Below are positions 62,641 through 64,000 of a stretch of 64,000 nucleotides of DNA, in pieces. A program made the position numbers and the translations under genes. The stretch is taken from assembly GCF_910589235.1 (NCBI RefSeq), contig NC_060955.1, positions 10,746,837-10,810,836 on the forward strand, in the 5' to 3' direction. Position 1 is the stretch's first letter, and every line of letters begins with the position of its first letter. The notes under the pieces were generated by a model, which saw only the letters and a program-made list of their open reading frames with translations, was not told the origin of the DNA and did not search any database. Source of the DNA: Vespa crabro (taxonomy: Eukaryota > Arthropoda > Insecta > Hymenoptera > Vespidae).

Positions 62641-64000
62641 CAAACTGTGGCTCAAGTATTACTAAAGATTTCACGAAATTAACTTCGCGTATAGCGAAAG
62701 TCGCGTATGTCGATTAAGTTTTTCGATAAAAATCATATGAAAACGCCTATTTAAACATAGCAAACACGATATATTCTTGTTATATTCTTTATTCTGCATC
62801 GATAGAATATAAAATCAATGAAATTGAACGAGATTTCAACTTTTCGTTTTTCGACGATACGCGTATATGAGCGAAAAATCGTATATACGATGCGAAACAA
62901 TGTTAAAACTTAGATTCCAATATAAAATAGATGTTTGGTCTTATGAAATGCAATGTTCTGCATCGATTGGTAACATTTCTCAAACTGTGGCTCAAGTATT
63001 ACTAAAGATTTCACGAAATTAACTTCGCGTATAGCGAAATTCGCGTATGTCGATTAAGTTTGTCGATAAAAATCATATGAAAACGACTATTTAAACATAG
63101 CAAACACGTTATATTCTTGTCATATTCTTTATTCTGCATCGATAGAATATAAAATCAATGAAATTGAACGAGATTTCAACTTTTCGTTTTTCGACGAAAC
63201 GCGTATATGAGCGAAAAATCGTATTTACGATGCGAAACAATGTTAAAACTTTGATTCCAATATAAAATAGATGTTTGATCTTATGAAATGCAATATTCTG
63301 AATCGATTGGTAACATTTTTCAAACTGTGGCGCAAGTATTACTAAAGATTTCACGAAATTAACTTCGCGTATAGCGAAATTCGCGTATGTCGATTAAGTT
63401 TTTCGATAAAAATCATATGAAAACGCCTATTTAAACATAGCAAACACGTTATATTCTTGTTATATTCTTGTTATATTCTTTATTCTGCATCGATAGAATA
63501 TAAAATCAATGAAATTGAACGAGATATCTACTTTTCGTTTTTCGACGATACGCGTATATGAGCGAAAAATCTCATATACGAACGAAACAATGTTAAAACT
63601 TCGATTCCAATATAAAATAGATGTTTGATCTTATGAAATGCAATGTTCTGCATCGATTGGTAACATTTTTCAAACTGTGGCGCAAGTATTACTAAAGATT
63701 TCACGAAATTATCTTCGCGTATAGCGAAATTCGCGTATGTCGATTAAGTTTTTCGATAAAAATCATATGAAAACGCCTATTTAAACATAGCAAACACGTT
63801 ATATTCTTGTTATATTCTTTATTCTGCATCGATAGAATATAAAATCAATGAAATTGAACGAGATTTCAACTTTTCGTTTTTCGACGATACGCGTATATGA
63901 GCGAAAAATCGTATATACGATGCGAAACAATGTTAAAACTTTGATTCCAATATAAAATAGATGTTTGATCTTATGAAATGCAATGTTCTGCATCGATTGG
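62641..64000. repeat. Right-edge units; second copy of the 56.5-kb segment
   Basis: Units 62981, 63321 (350 bp) and 63671 (cut at the window edge after 330 bp) correspond to 56532, 56872 and 57222. The unit at 63671 has GAAATTATCTTCGCG where most units read GAAATTAACTTCGCG. The array continues beyond the window. Confidence 0.82.

Larger units (their letters stand above)
1..64000. repeat. Satellite DNA array, ~340-bp unit, 188 units head to tail
   Basis: The motif CAAACTGTGG (one unit has CAAACTATGG) recurs every 339-350 bp from base 1 to 63,671, always in the same orientation. Unit lengths are nearly all 339 or 340 bp. The exceptions are 16 units of 350, two of 343, two of 341, and single units of 355, 338, 324 and 323. 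The last unit (63,671-64,000) is cut by the window edge. A hand-built consensus has about 103 G+C in 340 bp (30%) and 22 CpG. Selected unit starts: 1, 340, 679, 1019, 1359, 1709, 2049, 2388, 2728, 3078, 3418, 3759, 5128, 7187, 8547, 10922, 12961, 14998, 16695, 18392, 20432, 22131, 24170, 26207, 28245, 30296, 32007, 34060, 36097, 38155, 40192, 42240, 44288, 46336, 48384, 50415, 52453, 54492, 56532, 58582, 60618, 62641, 63671. No repeat family is recognised. A centromeric or pericentromeric location is inferred from the architecture, not shown. Confidence 0.97.

Noticed and set aside
1..64000. CRISPR array (regular repeats)
   Set aside because: The whole 339-350 bp period is repeated; there are no unique spacers between short repeats and no cas genes.
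1..64000. CENP-B box
   Set aside because: The box needs TTCG followed by a CGGG core. The TTCG motifs here (for example before ACGATACGCG or ATAAAAATC) lack a CGGG at the right distance, and I saw no CGGG in any unit.
1..64000. Telomeric or subtelomeric simple repeats
   Set aside because: No TTAGGG, TTAGG or similar run is present. The only short tandem tract is the 11-bp TTATATTCTTG block with two or three copies per unit.
1..64000. TATA-like promoters (AATATAAAAT occurs twice per unit)
   Set aside because: At 70% AT such motifs are expected by chance. There is no associated gene, and no evidence of transcription can be read from the sequence.
1..64000. Origin of replication iterons or a plasmid/phage element
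   Set aside because: The repeat unit is far longer than iterons, and no replication, partition or integrase gene lies within 64 kb.

Overview
The whole 64 kb window is one uninterrupted satellite-DNA array. It contains 187 complete head-to-tail units plus one partial unit at the right edge. The basic unit is 339 or 340 bp. All units point the same way, and I found no single-copy sequence, gene, transposon, rRNA or tRNA in or between them. The only open frames are 60-81 codon shadows that recur inside the repeat. Both window edges lie inside the array, so nothing is known about its flanks. A homogenised array of this size with nested higher-order repeats (HORs) points to eukaryotic centromeric or pericentromeric heterochromatin. 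The host cannot be identified from the sequence. About 30% GC with a strong CpG excess suits a lineage with little CpG depletion, for example some insects such as Hymenoptera, but that is only a guess.

Unit types (phase set at the motif CAAACTGTGG). The A class (339 bp) carries CGAACGAAAC and the B class (340 bp) carries CGATGCGAAAC. A2 is an A unit with CTCATATACG; A1 is an A unit with CGTATATACG and usually CTTCATCG. B1 is a B unit with TATGCGATG or TATACGATG, CTTAGATTCC and AACATTTCTC. D is a unit starting with ACAAATTTAAC and GACTATTTATAC. A 350-bp class is an A2-like unit with one extra 11-bp block. Each unit carries several short dyads.

Layout. 0.8-6.2 kb: two copies of a 2,740-bp 8-mer, then a shortened third copy. 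7.2-14.3 kb: an 11-mer (3,735 bp) in two copies. 15.0-18.4 kb: a 5-mer (1,697 bp) twice. 18.4-23.5 kb: B-dominated 3-mer/6-mer patterns. 24.8-27.6 kb: a 4-mer (1,358 bp) twice. 28.7-31.4 kb: a 4-mer (1,372 bp) twice. 31-38 kb: a mosaic. 38.8-43.6 kb: a 10-mer (3,406 bp) with a second copy that has lost one unit. 43.3-46.7 kb: a 5-mer (1,709 bp) twice. 47.4-49.4 kb: a 3-mer (1,029 bp) twice. 49.4-64 kb: a B-dominated domain without the D unit, containing a 5-mer duplication and a pair of related segments 6,449 bp apart.

The pattern is that of unequal exchange and local amplification. Two chimeric units (43,258 and 53,813) record exchange points, one of them narrowed to about 23 bp. Three 16-bp indels record slippage between a 9-bp direct repeat. 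No gene-based system is present; what interest there is lies in the repeat architecture and the dyads.
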